Shown: piece by piece, positions 32,856 through 40,038 of the stretch
How positions within the stretch are numbered: the stretch's first letter is position 1
Layout: every line of letters starts with the position of its first letter
Assembly: GCA_031266775.1 (NCBI GenBank)
Contig: JAISAQ010000050.1
Location: forward strand, 1-60,624
DNA length: 60,624 nucleotides
Direction of reading: 5' to 3'
DNA from: Treponema sp.
Lineage (GTDB): Bacteria; Spirochaetota; Spirochaetia; Treponematales; Breznakiellaceae
Notes under the pieces: model-generated
The model's database searches: none
Told to the model about the DNA's origin: nothing
The model's input: the letters and a program-made list of their open reading frames with translations, nothing else
Position numbers and translations under genes: made by a program

Positions 32856-34775
32856 TTACACGCCCATCCTGTTAATCAGGGTATCGAGCATGGCGTTGAC
32901 CGTTGTGATAAACCGGGCGGATGCGGCGTAGCCCTGCTGGTAACGGATCAGGTTGGATAATTCCTCGTCAATGTTAACGCCCGAAACCGACTGCCTCATT
33001 TCATGCAGGTTTTTCATGATCTGGTTTTCCGTCTCAAGCTGCGTCCCGCTTTCCCTGCCCAGCTCTCCTATACGTCCCGCCGTTTCGGCAAAATAATCGT
33101 CAAAGGTGCCTATTCTTCCCACCATTACCTGCGTGTTGCGTATAGCGGCTATGGCAAGAGCGGCTTCCCCGTTTCCGGGATTCGCCGCCCTGCCGTTAAA
33201 GCCGAAACCGGCGGCGACGGAAGAAGGATCGCGCATTAACGCGGGGTTAATATCTATCCATCCTGAAGGATGGGCAAAGGGGGCAAGGGCGTAATCTTCG
33301 GCGCCGCCCCTGAGGACGGCGGCCGCATCGGCTTCTTCCCAGTCGTAGGCGCCTTCGGGGCCCGAGGCAAGGAGGATTCCCGCGTACCCTTCAAGAAAAT
33401 GGCCCGAATCTTCGATATGCCGGATCACAAAATCGGGATTGCGCCCGGCAATCTCGGGGGACACGTTTACGGGAATGCCGGACTGGTAGTTGTCGGACGG
33501 CGTCGCCTTGAGGGAAAGCCGCCCGTCGCGGTTAAGGCGGGCCACAACTTCGGCGCCTGAGTTGTTTATCCTTGTGATAATGTCCGTTACCGTGTCCGTC
33601 GAATAATAGGGGATGTCCATGTTTCCCCCGGCGGCCGAAAGGGTGATTACCCCCTCAAGGCCGGTCTGGGCCTGGGCTTCGAGCGTATTGACGCCGTTGA
33701 TCCTGTAGATATAACTTGAGTCGTAATTGCCGTCCCCGTCCCTGTCGTAATTGCCGTTCACGTTTGTAACAAAGGGATATTCCGAAAAGAAATTATTTCC
33801 CGTTACTCCGTTGGCCCCGTACGCTTCCCGGTGAATTTCGTTGACAAGGTCGATAAAATTCATGGTCATGGAATCGAGAACCTTGATTTCGTCCTGTATG
33901 GTCCTGTCGCGGATATCGATGAGCGCCTTGAGGCTGCCGTTTTTAAAATGTACGGCCTGGCGGGTTTCGCCCCAGATGATCTCGTTAAAACCGCCTGACT
34001 CTATGCCGCCGATCATATCAAAGGTGCGGCCTACGGAACCCTGAACAAGAACAAGCCCCGCGGTGTGGACCATGAACTCGTCGGGGTCCCGTGTGTCTAT
34101 GGTTATATCGATGATGGACGAAAGTTTGTCGACAAGCAGATCCCGCCTGTCAAGGAGATCGTTGGGGTTGTCGCCCTGGGCCCTGACCTTCTGTATGACG
34201 TTGTCAAGTTCGGCAATCTGGCGTGAATAGTCGTTGACTTTCGCGACGGTAAGGGCGATATCCTCGTCGGCCATGATCTGCAGATCTTTAAGCATGTTGT
34301 ACCGTTCGTGTATTCCGTCGATCAGCGTCCTGCCCCGTTCCAGCACCGCCGTCCTGGGCGCGCCGTCGGCCGGATGCAGTGAAAGCTCCTGCCAGGCGTC
34401 CCAGAATTCGTCCATTTTACTTCTTACGGAATTGTCCCCGGGTTCAAGGTATATGTGATCCATCGCGCGCAGATAGGGATCGCGCGCCGTCCAGTAGCCT
34501 TCGGACGAAGCCTGTGAAATAATGCGTTTGTCCAAAAGCTGATCCCGGAGCCGCTCTATGCGTTCCACCACGGTCCCCTGCCCTATCTGGCCCGGCGTTT
34601 CCTCGCGGTTAAGGCCGGGAAGATAGATGGGTTCAAAGGGAACTATCTCCACCCGCTGGCGGGAATACCCTTCCGTATTCGTGTTGGTCAGGTTATGGCC
34701 CGTGGTATTGAGCCCCTGCTGATGAACGTGGACCCCGCGTTTTCCTATTTCTATGCCCTGAAAGGTTGAAGTCAT
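32856..34775 (-). CDS. flgK: flagellar hook-associated protein FlgK
   Basis: A 639-residue hook-associated protein 1. The flagellar rod/hook N-terminal motif is GLNTTGHNLTNTNTEGYSRQRV near residue 20, and the C-terminal FlgK signature is VSGVNIDEELSNLIRYQQGYAASARFITTVNAMLDTLINRMGV. The length is typical, with a variable middle. It lies between flgN and flgL, the usual order, and is exported with the help of the FlgN-like chaperone just upstream. Confidence 0.95.
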   Translation of the reverse strand: MTSTFQGIEIGKRGVHVHQQGLNTTGHNLTNTNTEGYSRQRVEIVPFEPIYLPGLNREETPGQIGQGTVVERIERLRDQLLDKRIISQASSEGYWTARDPYLRAMDHIYLEPGDNSVRSKMDEFWDAWQELSLHPADGAPRTAVLERGRTLIDGIHERYNMLKDLQIMADEDIALTVAKVNDYSRQIAELDNVIQKVRAQGDNPNDLLDRRDLLVDKLSSIIDITIDTRDPDEFMVHTAGLVLVQGSVGRTFDMIGGIESGGFNEIIWGETRQAVHFKNGSLKALIDIRDRTIQDEIKVLDSMTMNFIDLVNEIHREAYGANGVTGNNFFSEYPFVTNVNGNYDRDGDGNYDSSYIYRINGVNTLEAQAQTGLEGVITLSAAGGNMDIPYYSTDTVTDIITRINNSGAEVVARLNRDGRLSLKATPSDNYQSGIPVNVSPEIAGRNPDFVIRHIEDSGHFLEGYAGILLASGPEGAYDWEEADAAAVLRGGAEDYALAPFAHPSGWIDINPALMRDPSSVAAGFGFNGRAANPGNGEAALAIAAIRNTQVMVGRIGTFDDYFAETAGRIGELGRESGTQLETENQIMKNLHEMRQSVSGVNIDEELSNLIRYQQGYAASARFITTVNAMLDTLINRMGV

Positions 34776-34786
34776 GCCCGAGCCTC

Positions 34787-35290
34787 CTAAAAACGGTGAT
34801 TCAGTACGAGACTGCGGGGCTGCGGGGGCAGCTGCGTTCCCAGATTTGAATAGAGCCGTCCGCGCCGTTCCGGGAAAGCCGCCTCAAGATACCCCTCCGC
34901 CAGGGTCCGCGCCTCGCCAAGAAAACCGGCCAGGGCGCTGCCTGACGCCCTGATTCGAAGACATTCAAATTTGAGGCCGCGGTACATTCCGGTAAGTTTG
35001 TTTCTGGATTCGGGGGAAAGGCGGGAAACAAGGGCGTAAAAACGGCTTTTCTCGTCGCCTGAACCGGGAAATTCGGCAAGAAGCGCCTCCCGTTCGGCTT
35101 CCGCCTCCCTGAACTCGGCGCCCAGAGCGTCGACAGCCTTAAGACGCGTTTCGATGTTCTCCCAGTCCCGTTCCATTACGCCTTTCCACACGTCTTCCTG
35201 CAGGGCCGCTATCTTCCCGGCAAGTTCCGTTTCCCTGGAAAGAACGCGGAAACATTTATCATACAGATCCTTCATGTCTTCCGTCTGCAT
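34787..35290 (-). CDS. flgN: FlgN-like flagellar export chaperone
   Basis: A 167-residue helical, charged protein immediately upstream of flgK with the size and coiled-coil pattern of FlgN, which escorts FlgK and FlgL to the export gate. Sequence identity to FlgN is weak, so the name rests largely on position. ATG 35290 is preferred because an AGAGAGG SD lies seven bases upstream; an in-frame ATG exists at 35308. The C-terminal tail is basic and proline-rich. Confidence 0.75.
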   Translation of the reverse strand: MQTEDMKDLYDKCFRVLSRETELAGKIAALQEDVWKGVMERDWENIETRLKAVDALGAEFREAEAEREALLAEFPGSGDEKSRFYALVSRLSPESRNKLTGMYRGLKFECLRIRASGSALAGFLGEARTLAEGYLEAAFPERRGRLYSNLGTQLPPQPRSLVLNHRF

Positions 35291-35308
35291 ACCATTACCT
35301 CTCTTCAT

Positions 35309-35335
35309 ATATCGGTATCTCCCGCCGCATCTTGA
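35309..35335 (-). promoter_or_regulatory. sigma-28-like promoter of the flgN-flgK-flgL-fliW-csrA operon
   Basis: On the minus strand, TCAAGATG (35335-35328) and ACCGATAT (35316-35309) are separated by 11 bases, the sigma-28 spacing. It shares the TCAAG -35 start with the first flagellin promoter. Transcription would start near 35302, leaving little leader before ATG 35290. Confidence 0.5.
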
Positions 35336-35360
35336 CAAAAAAGACAAAGCAGACCATAGT
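35332..35360 (+). promoter_or_regulatory. sigma-70 promoter of the tRNA-His/tRNA-Arg unit
   Basis: TTGACA (35332-35337), 17-base spacer, CATAGT (35355-35360). The start would be near 35367, just before tRNA-His. It overlaps the divergent flagellar promoter by four bases. Confidence 0.6.
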
Positions 35361-35375
35361 TATGCCGTTCGTAAT

Positions 35376-35448
35376 GGTGGGTGTAGCTCAATGGTGGAGC
35401 CCCAGATTGTGGATCTGGATGTTGCGGGTTCGAGCCCCGTCATCCACC
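35376..35448 (+). tRNA. tRNA-His (GTG)
   Basis: Cloverleaf with acceptor GTGGGTG / CATCCAC, D-arm GCTC-GAGC, anticodon stem CCAGA/TCTGG with loop TTGTGGA (anticodon GTG at 35409-35411), and T-arm GCGGG-TTCGAGC-CCCGT. The extra G at 35376 opposite C73 is the histidine identity element. CCA is not encoded. Confidence 0.95.
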
Positions 35449-35470
35449 CGGCGGCAGCGGCTCCGAAAGA

Positions 35471-35544
35471 GCGTCCGTAGCTCACGTGGATAGAGCGGCG
35501 GACTTCGAATCCGCAGGCAGCAGGTTCGAGTCCTGCCGGACGCA
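35471..35544 (+). tRNA. tRNA-Arg (TCG)
   Basis: Acceptor GCGTCCG / CGGACGC, anticodon stem GCGGA/TCCGC with loop CTTCGAA (anticodon TCG, reads CGA), T-arm CAGG-TTCGAGT-CCTG, discriminator A at 35544. It starts 22 bases after tRNA-His, so the two are likely cotranscribed. Its 3' end is repeated at 35728-35746. Confidence 0.95.
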
Positions 35545-35619
35545 GATAAAAAATCCAAAGGATTTTTTATCCGGGCAGAAAACCGGAGGTTTTCCGCGGG
35601 CGGCGAAAATTCGCGGGAC
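35527..35619 (+). repeat. tRNA-Arg 3'-end plus triple-hairpin repeat, copy 1
   Basis: The last 18 bases of tRNA-Arg followed by three hairpins. A: GATAAAAAATCC-AAA-GGATTTTTTATC at 35545-35571. B: GAAAACC-GGA-GGTTTTC at 35578-35594, with GGA as the loop. C: GCGAA-AA-TTCGC at 35603-35614. A near-identical 94-bp copy starts 201 bases downstream. Hairpin A could act as a weak bidirectional terminator. Confidence 0.85.
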
Positions 35620-35830
35620 TCGAAGGGTTTAGCCCGCCGACCAAGGGGAGGAAAAGGCGCCAGGATGGCGCCGAAAGGGCTAAACCCCGGCCCGGAAGAA
35701 GGCAACAGGATGTTGCCGGCTGGAGGGCGAGTCCTGCCGGACGCAGGATAAAAAATCCAAAGGATTTTTTATCCGGGCGGAAAACCGGAGGTTTTCCACG
35801 GGCGGTGAAAATTCGCGGGACGCGGAGAAC
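35545..35830 (+). ncRNA. candidate CsrB-like CsrA-binding RNA (hypothesis)
   Basis: Within 290 bases, four hairpins present GGA in the loop. Two carry the exact CsrB-type heptamer CAGGATG: GGCGCC-AGGAT-GGCGCC (35656-35672) and GGCAAC-AGGAT-GTTGCC (35701-35717). Two are GAAAACC-GGA-GGTTTTC in the flanking repeat copies. The two CAGGATG hairpins keep the loop while the stems differ by compensating changes. An 11-bp outer stem GGGTTTAGCCC/GGGCTAAACCC (35625-35687) encloses the first. csrA lies 4.4 kb away. No dedicated promoter is evident; it would be read from the tRNA-His/Arg promoter. No protein-coding gene is supported here. Confidence 0.35.
35728..35821 (+). repeat. tRNA-Arg 3'-end plus triple-hairpin repeat, copy 2
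   Basis: Repeats the 19 bases CGAGTCCTGCCGGACGCAG covering the tRNA-Arg 3' end and the three downstream hairpins, with a few substitutions and one inserted G. The 5' part of the tRNA is absent, so this is not a functional tRNA. Confidence 0.85.
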
Positions 35831-35833
35831 CGC

Positions 35834-35862
35834 TTGACGAAGGCGGATTGTTCCGGTACACT
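35834..35862 (+). promoter_or_regulatory. sigma-70 promoter of the tRNA-Lys/tRNA-Gly unit
   Basis: TTGACG (35834-35839), 17-base spacer, TACACT (35857-35862). It lies 51 bases upstream of tRNA-Lys. Confidence 0.5.
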
Positions 35863-35912
35863 GGCAAAAAGCGTCTGAAACATTCAGGTCCGGTAGTCCC
35901 TGTGTATTTTTT

Positions 35913-35985
35913 GGGCCGCTAGCTCAGCTGGTAGAGCAGCAGACTCTTAATCTGCGGGTCCTGAGTTCGATCCTCGGGCGGCTCA
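35913..35985 (+). tRNA. tRNA-Lys (CTT)
   Basis: Acceptor GGGCCGC / GCGGCTC, D-arm GCTC-GAGC, anticodon stem GCAGA/TCTGC with loop CTCTTAA (anticodon CTT, reads AAG), a standard TTCGA T-loop, and discriminator A. Confidence 0.95.
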
Positions 35986-36045
35986 AAGTCCAAGCCCGAA
36001 GGGCGTGGGTGTATGGCGGACGGTGTTCCGTTGAAGTGTCATTGT

Positions 36046-36117
36046 GCGGGAATAGCTCAGTGGTAGAGCGCCACCTTGCCAAGGTGGATGTCGCGGGTCC
36101 AACTCCCGTTTCCCGCT
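36046..36117 (+). tRNA. tRNA-Gly (GCC)
   Basis: Acceptor GCGGGAA / TTCCCGC, anticodon stem CCACC/GGTGG with loop TTGCCAA (anticodon GCC), T-arm CGGG-TCCAACT-CCCG. The T-loop reads TCCAACT instead of the common TTCGA/TTCAA pattern. The 3' part is repeated at 36192-36234. Confidence 0.93.
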
Positions 36118-36130
36118 GTTTCGTTACAAA
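36088..36130 (+). repeat. tRNA-Gly 3'-half repeat, copy 1
   Basis: These 43 bases, from the anticodon stem/variable region of tRNA-Gly through 13 bases past its end, recur identically at 36192-36234. Confidence 0.9.
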
Positions 36131-36140
36131 CGGTCAATGT

Positions 36141-36152
36141 GGGAGTTGGACC
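36141..36152. repeat. inverted copy of the tRNA-Gly T-arm
   Basis: GGGAGTTGGACC is the exact reverse complement of GGTCCAACTCCC at 36096-36107 (and in the second repeat copy). It could pair with either T-arm. AACGGTC/GACCGTT (36129-36135 / 36149-36155) offers a competing stem. Confidence 0.7.
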
Positions 36153-36191
36153 GTTAATCCATTCCGCTCGACAAACGGCCCGCAGGGACGT

Positions 36192-36234
36192 ATGTCGCGG
36201 GTCCAACTCCCGTTTCCCGCTGTTTCGTTACAAA
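36192..36234 (+). repeat. tRNA-Gly 3'-half repeat, copy 2
   Basis: A perfect 43-base copy of 36088-36130 carrying the T-arm and acceptor 3' strand without the 5' half of the tRNA, so not a functional tRNA. Offset 104 bases from the first copy. Confidence 0.9.
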
Positions 36235-36305
36235 TTCCCACAGAACGCAGCCCTCTAGAAAATAACAAAAAAATATGGCAGTATACCGTTTGAGGTACAG
36301 ACGGC

Positions 36306-37100
36306 ATGAATTCCCGCAGTTTAAAAAAATTCAATGTAAAATACGGCCCTTACGCTTTGGTTTGCGGAGCTTCCGAGGGGCTGGGGGCCGCCTACGCCGA
36401 GGCGCTGGCTAAAAGGGGCTTGCATTTAGTGCTGGTGGCCAGAAGAAAAGATCTGCTGGAAAACCGCGCCAAAGAGCTAAAAGAAAAATATCCGGTAGAC
36501 GTTATATGCCTTCCCCTGGATTTAGGTGATTACGAAACGGCAAAACGCCGCATCGGCGCCCTGGAAGTTCCAATCGGTTTACTGGTGTATAACGCCGCCT
36601 ATTGCCCTATAGGTTTATTTGAGGAAACGAGCGAACAGCAGCTGGCCAGGCTTGTCGCCGTCAACATTACCGGCCCCCTCTTGCTTACCAGGTTAGTGTC
36701 GGAAGCCATGATACAAAACCGCCGGGGCGGTATTGTATTGATGTCGTCCCTTGCCGGCGGCCAGGGAAGTCCGCGGCTGGCGTCTTACGCGGCTTCCAAA
36801 GCCTTTAACGCCATCCTGGCCGAAGGTTTATGGAAAGAGCTGAAATCCCGCGGCATTGATGTTATTGCATCCTGCGCGGGAGCCATTCTCACGCCCGGAT
36901 ATAAACAGGCGCAGCACGCACGGGCCCCCGGAACCTTGCAGGCCGCGGAGGTGGCGGAGAAGACCCTGCATATGCTGGGAAAAGGCCCCATAGCCGTTCC
37001 GGGAGGAGTAAACAAGGCTGCGCGTTTCCTCATGTCAAGAATAGTACCGCGTAAATCGGCAATCGCGATTATGTCAAACAACACAGGAGCTTTATCATAA
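36306..37100 (+). CDS. SDR-family NAD(P)-dependent oxidoreductase (17-beta-HSD-like)
   Basis: A 264-residue classical short-chain dehydrogenase. Cofactor motif GASEGLGAAYA is near residue 20, NAAYC near 97 (the NNAG position), a catalytic Ser in VLMSSLAGG near 145 and YAASK near 160. The overall pattern (KYGPYALVCGASEGLG, LVARRKDLLENRAKEL) resembles 17-beta-HSD12/ketoacyl-type SDRs. It overlaps the next gene by four bases (ATAA), forming a two-gene unit with a sterol-reductase-like protein, so a ketosteroid or other lipid carbonyl is a plausible but unproven substrate. Confidence 0.85.
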   Translation: MNSRSLKKFNVKYGPYALVCGASEGLGAAYAEALAKRGLHLVLVARRKDLLENRAKELKEKYPVDVICLPLDLGDYETAKRRIGALEVPIGLLVYNAAYCPIGLFEETSEQQLARLVAVNITGPLLLTRLVSEAMIQNRRGGIVLMSSLAGGQGSPRLASYAASKAFNAILAEGLWKELKSRGIDVIASCAGAILTPGYKQAQHARAPGTLQAAEVAEKTLHMLGKGPIAVPGGVNKAARFLMSRIVPRKSAIAIMSNNTGALS

Positions 37101-38176
37101 AGACACAAATCATTGGGTTTTTCACCCCCTGGATCGCCTGCGGGATTATCACTCTTTTGCATTATATCCTGCCCGGCAAATGGATACGGGGGTATGTAAA
37201 AAACAAACAAACCGGCGAGCCGTTGAACTACCGGTTAAACGGCATTGTTATCCTTGCGGCAAGTATTGGGCTGTGGCTGATATTGGGAAAGCTGAACGCG
37301 GTTCCCCTGGACTGGCTGTACCAGGTTCGCTGGCCCAGTCTGGCGGGCGCCGTTGTTTTGGGCCTGCTGTTTTCCCTGGGTATTGTAGTGCCCTATCCTT
37401 CTACGGGAAAACCGTTGTTTGCGGATCTCTGGTTTGGGCGGCTTGAGAATCCGCAGTTTCAAAACGGGCGCGTTGACGCCAAAATGTGGCTCTATTTGAT
37501 TGGCGCGGTTATGCTCCAGTTACACGTGCTTTCTTTCGCGGTGCACCACTACAGGACCCATGAAGATTTTAATCCCGGCGTTTTTTTGTGCGCCGCCATG
37601 CTGACCTGGTTTGTCTGGGATTACCTTATGTTTGAGCGGGTACACCTTTACACCTACGATTTTATTGCCGAACGGGTGGGTGTAAAATTAGGTTTCGGCT
37701 GTCTTGCGTTTTATCCCTACTTTTATGCTATTGCCCTTTGGGCAACGGCTGATCTGCCAAATCCCCGCCGGCCCTTTTGGCTCACCCTTTGTTTCGCCGT
37801 GATATTCCTGGCGGGATGGTGTCTGGCGCGGGGCGCGAACATGCAAAAATATTACTTTAAGACCCGCGGCCAAAAAAGTTTTCTTGGCATAAAACCGGAA
37901 ACCATTACAGACGGCAAAAAAACCTTGCTGGTAAACGGTTTTTGGGGCTTAAGCCTCCACATCAACTATCTGGGAGAAATACTCATGGGATGCGGCATTG
38001 CCCTCAGCGCCGGGTATCCCGCCGTGTGGCAGGTATGGCTGTATCCGCTTTATTATGCCGGGCTGCTGTTTACCCGCCAGGCGGACGACGCGAAACTGTG
38101 CAAAACCAAATACGGCGAACTGTGGGACGCGTATACAAAAAAGGTTAAATACCGCATTATCCCGTATATCTATTAG
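37097..38176 (+). CDS. ERG4/ERG24-family sterol reductase-like membrane protein
   Basis: A polytopic membrane protein of the sterol C14/C7/C24 reductase family. DLWFGRLENPQF near residue 105 matches the D-x-x-x-G-R-x-x-N-P signature. The end LLFTRQADDAKLCKTKYGELWDAYTKKVKYRIIPYIY has the R-x(3)-D-x(2)-C, KYG-x(2)-W-x(2)-Y and IIP-x-IY pattern that forms the NADPH/sterol pocket. Such proteins reduce ring or side-chain double bonds. No ATG/GTG opens the frame properly: TTG 37157 cuts the first membrane helix, whereas ATA 37097, seven bases after AGGAG, gives KTQIIGFFTPWIACGIITLL. I use 37097. Confidence 0.82.
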   Translation: MKTQIIGFFTPWIACGIITLLHYILPGKWIRGYVKNKQTGEPLNYRLNGIVILAASIGLWLILGKLNAVPLDWLYQVRWPSLAGAVVLGLLFSLGIVVPYPSTGKPLFADLWFGRLENPQFQNGRVDAKMWLYLIGAVMLQLHVLSFAVHHYRTHEDFNPGVFLCAAMLTWFVWDYLMFERVHLYTYDFIAERVGVKLGFGCLAFYPYFYAIALWATADLPNPRRPFWLTLCFAVIFLAGWCLARGANMQKYYFKTRGQKSFLGIKPETITDGKKTLLVNGFWGLSLHINYLGEILMGCGIALSAGYPAVWQVWLYPLYYAGLLFTRQADDAKLCKTKYGELWDAYTKKVKYRIIPYIY

Positions 38177-38202
38177 GACCATATGAACAATGGGAATAAA
38201 CC

Positions 38203-40038
38203 GTGAATAAAGCCGCCGTCCGGGTCCGCTACCCTATAGGGTTTAAGCTCATGTTCATTATCACGGGACTTCTGGCCCTTTCCCTTGGAACCATTACCTT
38301 TCTTGTCTCAAGCCTTGTTTCCATGGATGTACGGGTTACGGCGGAGAACACCAATTTTTCGGCCAATACCCAGGCGGCCGAGGCGGCGGAAAATTTTCTT
38401 TCGTTAAACAGATCCGCGGCGCTCGTACTGCTGCACACCCTTACATCCGTTCCGGAAGGCGAAGAAAGCAGGCGCGTCGTTGAATACTTTTTTTCAGAAA
38501 ACAGCGCCGCCGCCGTTCTGGTTTCAGGCGGAAGGATACTTGTAAACGACAATTTTTTTCTTGCCAATGAGGCGGATCCCTCGCCCGCCGTCCCCTTTCT
38601 CGATTCCCGCCGGGACTACCTGGACAGGGCCGGGGCGGGAGATCTCTCCGTTCTTAACGCGACGCCCGACTTTGAAATCCCCATGCTGGCGATGCTGCTT
38701 TCCGCCGAAGACGGAACGCCCGCGGCAGTGTTCTTTTCCCCGGAATCCCTGGCTCAAAATTTCGGCGAAAATGTCAATATTTCCTTTCTTATCAACAGCG
38801 AAGGCGATCTCCTTGTGCATCCGGATCAACGCCTCATAAAGGAAAAGGCCAATTACAGGGACAACCCCCTTGTCAAATCCATGCGCGAGCAGGGCATACA
38901 GAAACGCCAGATCCTCTACACCGACGCCGGGACGCGCTACTTTGGCGCCTTCGCGAAACTGTCTCTGGCGGACCTGGCGGTGATCACCGTCGTGGAGTAC
39001 AGCACGGTCTTTGAGGGAATCGCCGCTACCACAAGGCGCACCATCTGGCTCGGCGCCGGGGTGCTGTGGATCTCCGTAATGTGCGTCTGGTTCTTTTCCA
39101 AATCAATAAGCGGCCCCCTTAAAAACCTTTCCATCGCCGCGGGGCGGATCAAGGGAGGGGAATTCAACATTGAGATGCATGCCAAAAACAGGGATGAGAT
39201 AGGCCTCCTTACGGCAAGTTTTGTGGAAATGGGAAAGGGGCTTGCCGAACGGGAACGGCTCAAGGATACCTTCGGCCGTTTCATAAACAGGGAAGTCGCG
39301 GAACGCGCCATGAAGGGGGAACTGGAACTGGGCGGGGAAACCAAGCTCGCGACGGTATTTTTTTCCGACATACGGGATTTTACCGCCATATCCGAAAAGA
39401 TGCCCCCGCAGGATGTTGTCGGTTTTCTCAATTCCTATCTTGTCCGTATGGTTAACTGCGTTACCAAAACCGGCGGCGTGGTGGACAAATTTATAGGGGA
39501 CGCCATTATGGCCATCTGGGGCGCTCCGGTATCCTCGGGAAATCCGGACAGCGACGCTCTTTCCTGCGTCCGTTCGGCGCTGATGATGCGCGAGGCCCTG
39601 CGGGAATACAACCAGAGCCGGGGAACGGAAAACAGGCCCTATCTGCGTATAGGCTGCGGCATCAATACCGGGGATGTAGTCGCCGGTCAAATAGGTTCCC
39701 ATGAGCGGATGGAATACACGGTTATAGGGGACGCGGTAAACCTCGCCTCCCGTACCGAACCCCTGAACAAGCCTTTGGGAACGGATATCCTCATCACCGA
39801 AAACACCTGGAATCTGGTAAAGGAATCCGTCATTGCCGAAGAAATGCCCGGCATCTCCGTAAAGGGGAAAGAGAAGCCGGTACGCATGTTCGCGGTGGTA
39901 AACCTGCGGGTAACGGAGGGGCCGCAGCCTTCCCCCGTAACCCTCGAAGAAGTCCGCAGGCAGCTGGGCATCGCGCCGCCTGAGTCCGGGAAGCCCGATC
40001 TTGACGTGGTGGAAAAAAAGTACAAGATACATGACTAG
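38203..40038 (+). CDS. membrane-bound class III adenylate cyclase
   Basis: A 611-residue receptor-type cyclase making cAMP. There is a first membrane helix at about residues 14-36, a ~250-residue periplasmic sensor region, a second helix near 283-303 and a HAMP linker (KSISGPLKNLSIAAGRIKGGEFNIEM). The catalytic domain from about 380 has metal-binding Asp motifs FFSDIRDFTAIS and GDAIMAIWGAP, the GCGINTGDVVAGQIGS segment and YTVIGDAVNLASR. The start is GTG 38203. It overlaps the FecR gene, and I recall the same order in T. pallidum. The ligand of the sensor region is unknown. Confidence 0.92.
   Translation: MNKAAVRVRYPIGFKLMFIITGLLALSLGTITFLVSSLVSMDVRVTAENTNFSANTQAAEAAENFLSLNRSAALVLLHTLTSVPEGEESRRVVEYFFSENSAAAVLVSGGRILVNDNFFLANEADPSPAVPFLDSRRDYLDRAGAGDLSVLNATPDFEIPMLAMLLSAEDGTPAAVFFSPESLAQNFGENVNISFLINSEGDLLVHPDQRLIKEKANYRDNPLVKSMREQGIQKRQILYTDAGTRYFGAFAKLSLADLAVITVVEYSTVFEGIAATTRRTIWLGAGVLWISVMCVWFFSKSISGPLKNLSIAAGRIKGGEFNIEMHAKNRDEIGLLTASFVEMGKGLAERERLKDTFGRFINREVAERAMKGELELGGETKLATVFFSDIRDFTAISEKMPPQDVVGFLNSYLVRMVNCVTKTGGVVDKFIGDAIMAIWGAPVSSGNPDSDALSCVRSALMMREALREYNQSRGTENRPYLRIGCGINTGDVVAGQIGSHERMEYTVIGDAVNLASRTEPLNKPLGTDILITENTWNLVKESVIAEEMPGISVKGKEKPVRMFAVVNLRVTEGPQPSPVTLEEVRRQLGIAPPESGKPDLDVVEKKYKIHD

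Noticed and set aside
35665..35751. 28-codon open frame starting in the CAGGATG loop
   Set aside because: No fitting SD distance, composition dictated by hairpins, and it ends inside the duplicated tRNA fragment. Treated as non-coding.
35527..35821. attL/attR pair of an integrated element at tRNA-Arg
   Set aside because: Only about 110 bases lie between the repeat copies and no integrase is present, so an intact mobile element is excluded. Only a scar or duplication remains possible.
35388..35883. Antisense open frames of about 105 and 67 codons across tRNA-His/Arg and the repeats
   Set aside because: They read through functional tRNA genes and share residues only because of the duplicated repeat. 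No coding signal of their own.
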